Part shown: positions 11,559-13,612 of the stretch, piece after piece
Layout of the letters: each line of letters opens with the position of its first letter
Numbering within the stretch: the first letter of the stretch is position 1
Source: CAXSEA01 sp964235675
Lineage (GTDB): Bacteria; Armatimonadota; Armatimonadia; Armatimonadales; Capsulimonadaceae
Assembly (NCBI GenBank): GCA_964235675.1
Contig: CAXSEA010000084.1
Span: 1 to 13,612, forward strand
DNA length: 13,612 nt
Direction of reading: 5' to 3'
Made by a program: the position numbers and the translations under genes
The notes under the pieces: model-generated
Told to the model about the DNA's origin: nothing
The model's database searches: none
Seen by the model: only the letters and a program-made list of their open reading frames with translations

Positions 11559-12767
11559 ATGCCACCATCAGATACCATCCAAGAACTTTTGCGCGACGTC
11601 AAGCGCGCAATACTGCTGGTGACGCAAAAGCCGAATCTCGGCGAGGCTTACGTCGCCGCCGACCTCCGCGAGCACAACGCTTGGAAGGCCTGGTCGGAAG
11701 ACCACTCCCACGCGGGTAGGCCGATGCCGTCCATCCTTCCGGCCTCCGAGTTGCCGCCGGATCGCTATACTGCCATGTTCCCAGCGGAAGCGGTCGAAAA
11801 CAAGCGTTATCCCGGTATTCCCGATTGGGCGTGGCGGCATTTTCAGTCACGACGAGTCGAGCAGATCGGGCCTTACGGGGCGGCGCGGCTTGACAACGCC
11901 CGCGTCTACGGCGCTACGGGTCTCGCCGAGACTAAGGACGGTTTCCTCCTAGGCGATATCTGGCAGGACTCCGAGTATCCCATCGGCTACTTTTGGAATG
12001 ACATGGCCGCTCTCCCTCAGAATATGCCGGTGCGGCTAGGAGGCGTCTCTGTCGTAATTGCAATGCCGTGGCTACCGAACTACTACCACTTCCGCCTGCA
12101 GGTTGTGCCACGAATAGAAATTGCGCTCAAGACAATAAACCGAGAAAGGATTGACCATTGGATAGTGCCCAAGCTCGCCTACAGCTATGAAAAGAGCCTT
12201 CTCGCGGCTGCTGGTGTGCCGGTGGATAAGATGGTCGAAGCTGATCGCCAAATTATCGAATGCGAGCATCTCGTCGTCCCCACAATCCCCTGCTTCGGCG
12301 GCTATGTCCCGGCCTGGGCATCCCACTACACCGCGTCGCTCGTCAAGCCCGATTCGGGCGTTCCCGTGCGCGAGAAGGTCTTCGTCCGACGTGTCAAGAC
12401 AATCACCCGCAAGTTGTCCAACGAGCGTCAGGTCGCCCAGCTTCTCCACTCAAAAGGCTACGAGCCGATATCCATGGATAGCCTCACTTTGGAGCAGCAA
12501 GCCGCCGTGTTCCGCAATGCGCGGGAAATCGTCGGAGTCCACGGCGCAGCTCTCGCCAATCTGATTCATACCCAGCCCGGCGCGAAGCTCGTCGAGCTCC
12601 TTCCCGCCAACTATGTCTCTCCCTATTTCATGCGCATCTCAAGCATGCTCGGCCTGGATTACGCACCCGTGATCGGCACGGAATGGTGCCAGCCGACGGA
12701 GAACTATGTGCAGCTCCAAAGGGCGGACATGTCAATCTCTGTGGAAGAATTGGCGGCGGCGCTGTAA
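11559..12767 (+). CDS. GT61-family glycosyltransferase (DUF563-type)
   Basis: This 402-residue protein transfers a sugar from a nucleotide donor; donor and acceptor cannot be told from sequence. GT61 hallmarks are visible in order: NYYHF with following Pro-Arg (174-185), VFVRR (274-278), the basic TRKLSNE stretch (283-289), LTLEQQAAVF (309-318), VGVHGAALANL (325-335) and VELLP (345-349). No signal peptide or membrane segment is seen, so it is likely cytoplasmic or peripheral; the first 150 residues are less typical of the family. Base composition is lower in GC (about 48-55% in sampled lines such as 12061-12180) than neighbouring ftsY, and it stands alone without other polysaccharide genes, which suggests recent acquisition. 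It has its own -10-like hexamer. A hairpin follows 120 nt after the stop. Confidence 0.85.
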   Translation: MPPSDTIQELLRDVKRAILLVTQKPNLGEAYVAADLREHNAWKAWSEDHSHAGRPMPSILPASELPPDRYTAMFPAEAVENKRYPGIPDWAWRHFQSRRVEQIGPYGAARLDNARVYGATGLAETKDGFLLGDIWQDSEYPIGYFWNDMAALPQNMPVRLGGVSVVIAMPWLPNYYHFRLQVVPRIEIALKTINRERIDHWIVPKLAYSYEKSLLAAAGVPVDKMVEADRQIIECEHLVVPTIPCFGGYVPAWASHYTASLVKPDSGVPVREKVFVRRVKTITRKLSNERQVAQLLHSKGYEPISMDSLTLEQQAAVFRNAREIVGVHGAALANLIHTQPGAKLVELLPANYVSPYFMRISSMLGLDYAPVIGTEWCQPTENYVQLQRADMSISVEELAAAL

Positions 12768-12887
12768 AGTTTAATTAAGCTCGTCACTATGTGAGCGGAA
12801 TCCTTCAGGGAGATGCCGACAGCAAGTAGACGCACTATTTTTGATTATCGAAAACTATCTCTAACCATCTCATCAACTCTGAATGGC

Positions 12888-12923
12888 AAAGAATAGCTTA
12901 ACGGAGTCAATAAGCTATTCTTT
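12888..12923. terminator. Perfect 13-bp hairpin between convergent genes, probable bidirectional terminator
   Basis: The arms AAAGAATAGCTTA (12888-12900) and TAAGCTATTCTTT (12911-12923) are exactly complementary, with a 10-nt loop. It stands between the GT61 gene (plus) and the YciI gene (minus), where a two-way terminator is expected. The stem is AT-rich and only three T residues end it on either strand, so termination strength is uncertain. The rest of 12768-12952 shows no gene. Confidence 0.6.
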
Positions 12924-12952
12924 AGGAAAAAGTGGCCGTTAAGCCAGGAAGT

Positions 12953-13246
12953 TTATTTCTTCAGCCACTCCAACCCCGCCGCCGTCCAGAGCGGGTGGAA
13001 CGGCATCACCTCGTAAGTCGCCATGCCCTGCACGGTAAACGGGTCCTCGGCGACAATCGCGTCCACCGCCTCGCGCCCGCCGGCGATCTTGGCGACAATC
13101 AGCCCGCCGCCTTCCCGCGTGCCCGAGACAATAAACTGGCCGCTCGCGTAGTACCGCTGCAAAAACTCGCGGTGGGCGGGAAACAGCGGCTGCACTTCTT
13201 CCAGGGGGCGCAGATAATTCACCAGCAGCACATACATTGTCATCAT
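12953..13246 (-). CDS. YciI-like protein
   Basis: The 97-residue product matches the YciI family (dimeric alpha-beta ferredoxin-like fold), small cytoplasmic proteins whose His-Asp pair suggests enzyme activity but whose role is generally unknown. Visible features are an N-terminal strand YVLLVNY, His25 in AHREFL, SGTREGGG (41-48), and EDPF (67-70) followed by QGMATYEVMPF; His25 and Asp68 correspond to the conserved pair. The length is normal. Three ATG codons lie close together (13246, 13243, 13237); AGGAGG sits 7 nt before the first and 10 nt before the second, favouring either of these. It follows the DsbA-type gene by 12 nt on the same strand, so the two form an operon. Confidence 0.85.
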   Translation of the reverse strand: MMTMYVLLVNYLRPLEEVQPLFPAHREFLQRYYASGQFIVSGTREGGGLIVAKIAGGREAVDAIVAEDPFTVQGMATYEVMPFHPLWTAAGLEWLKK

Positions 13247-13253
13247 CGCCGGG

Positions 13254-13260
13254 CCCTCCT
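13254..13260 (-). promoter_or_regulatory. Shine-Dalgarno AGGAGGG overlapping the upstream stop codon
   Basis: On the minus strand the stop TAG of the DsbA-type gene (13261-13259) runs directly into the AGGAGGG of the YciI gene. Terminating ribosomes would sit on the next gene's binding site, which fits translational coupling. Confidence 0.7.
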
Positions 13261-13612
13261 ACTTGCCTTCATACCAGGCGAGAAATCGCTCCGCCATCAG
13301 CTTGATCGACTCATAAGGCGCTTCCGCGCAGCGCTCGCCCCGAAACATGAACGTCGGCACATGCGTGACATCGTCCGCGTAGGCCGCGTCGTCGAACTCG
13401 ACTATCTTATCCGCGTACTCGCCGGAGCCGACCGAGCGAGCAAAGTCGTCCGCATCGGCCCCGGCTTGAGCCGCCAGCGGCTTGAGAACACCCTCAAGAT
13501 CGGAAATATCCTCCGACCGCTCCCAAAACGCTCGGTACACCGCCTCGTTGTAGGCGTCGAACTGCTCGGGATGCTTCTCCTGGAAATACTCCGCGCCCAG
13601 CAATGGATTTCG
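13259..13612 (-). CDS. DsbA/FrnE-type thioredoxin-fold oxidoreductase, partial (C-terminal part)
   Basis: The reading frame runs to the right edge without a convincing start: the codons before the apparent TTG at 13603 continue the family pattern (RNPLLGAEYFQ), so the gene begins outside the window and 117 residues are visible. The sequence has the helical insert (AYNEAVYRAFWERSEDISD..VL..LA..AG) and the cis-Pro strand THVPTFMF typical of DsbA-family proteins such as FrnE and 2-hydroxychromene-2-carboxylate isomerase. The N-terminal part that would show or lack the CXXC/SXXC redox motif is missing, so thiol oxidoreductase versus isomerase cannot be decided. It is the upstream gene of the pair with YciI. 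Confidence 0.8.
   Translation of the reverse strand, partial: RNPLLGAEYFQEKHPEQFDAYNEAVYRAFWERSEDISDLEGVLKPLAAQAGADADDFARSVGSGEYADKIVEFDDAAYADDVTHVPTFMFRGERCAEAPYESIKLMAERFLAWYEGK

Overview
This looks like a chromosomal window from a GC-rich free-living bacterium, probably diderm. Hand counts give about 65-75% G+C in typical genes. The mix is a DUF2723 membrane glycosyltransferase with a TPR tail, a Ser/Thr kinase beside a membrane-anchored PP2C phosphatase, a secreted GxGYxYP protein, and FtsY lacking an acidic A domain. It fits a little-studied phylum such as Armatimonadota; Planctomycetota, Acidobacteriota or Chloroflexota remain possible. The taxon is an inference from gene content only; no rRNA or tRNA is present to settle it.

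Layout: (1) 1-278 is intergenic and carries an inverted pair of palindromic repeats. (2) 279-2426, minus strand, is a polytopic DUF2723 protein. (3) 2577-8452, plus strand, holds five genes: a proline-rich-tailed membrane protein (TTG start), a small membrane protein, a transmembrane PP2C phosphatase, a kinase with TPR, Ig-like and membrane segments, and a 102-residue protein of unknown function. (4) 8465-8647 is a compact repeat block. (5) 8678-10324 is the GxGYxYP protein. (6) 10366-10524 is a 44-bp inverted repeat, 43/44 identical. (7) ftsY follows, then a GT61-type glycosyltransferase of lower GC. (8) A 13-bp perfect hairpin separates GT61 from a convergent minus-strand pair: a YciI-like protein and a DsbA/FrnE-type protein cut by the right edge.

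The most coherent functional unit is the kinase/phosphatase pair. The kinase would write Ser/Thr phosphates and the PP2C would remove them. The only sizeable predicted extracytoplasmic domain lies on the phosphatase, the reverse of PrkC/PknB-type systems in which the kinase is the receptor. The two membrane proteins upstream and the 102-residue protein downstream are possible partners by position only.

The most striking non-coding signal is a set of palindromic repeats in three intergenic regions. Three occur as head-to-head doublets that resemble REPINs (REP doublets mobilised by RAYT transposases). Two of them fill almost all the space before the next gene, so promoters for the GxGYxYP gene and ftsY may lie inside or upstream of a repeat. 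No transposase is in the window. Several genes lack a Shine-Dalgarno but have a -10-like hexamer 5-8 nt before the start codon, suggesting leaderless transcripts, while others have strong GGAGG sites.
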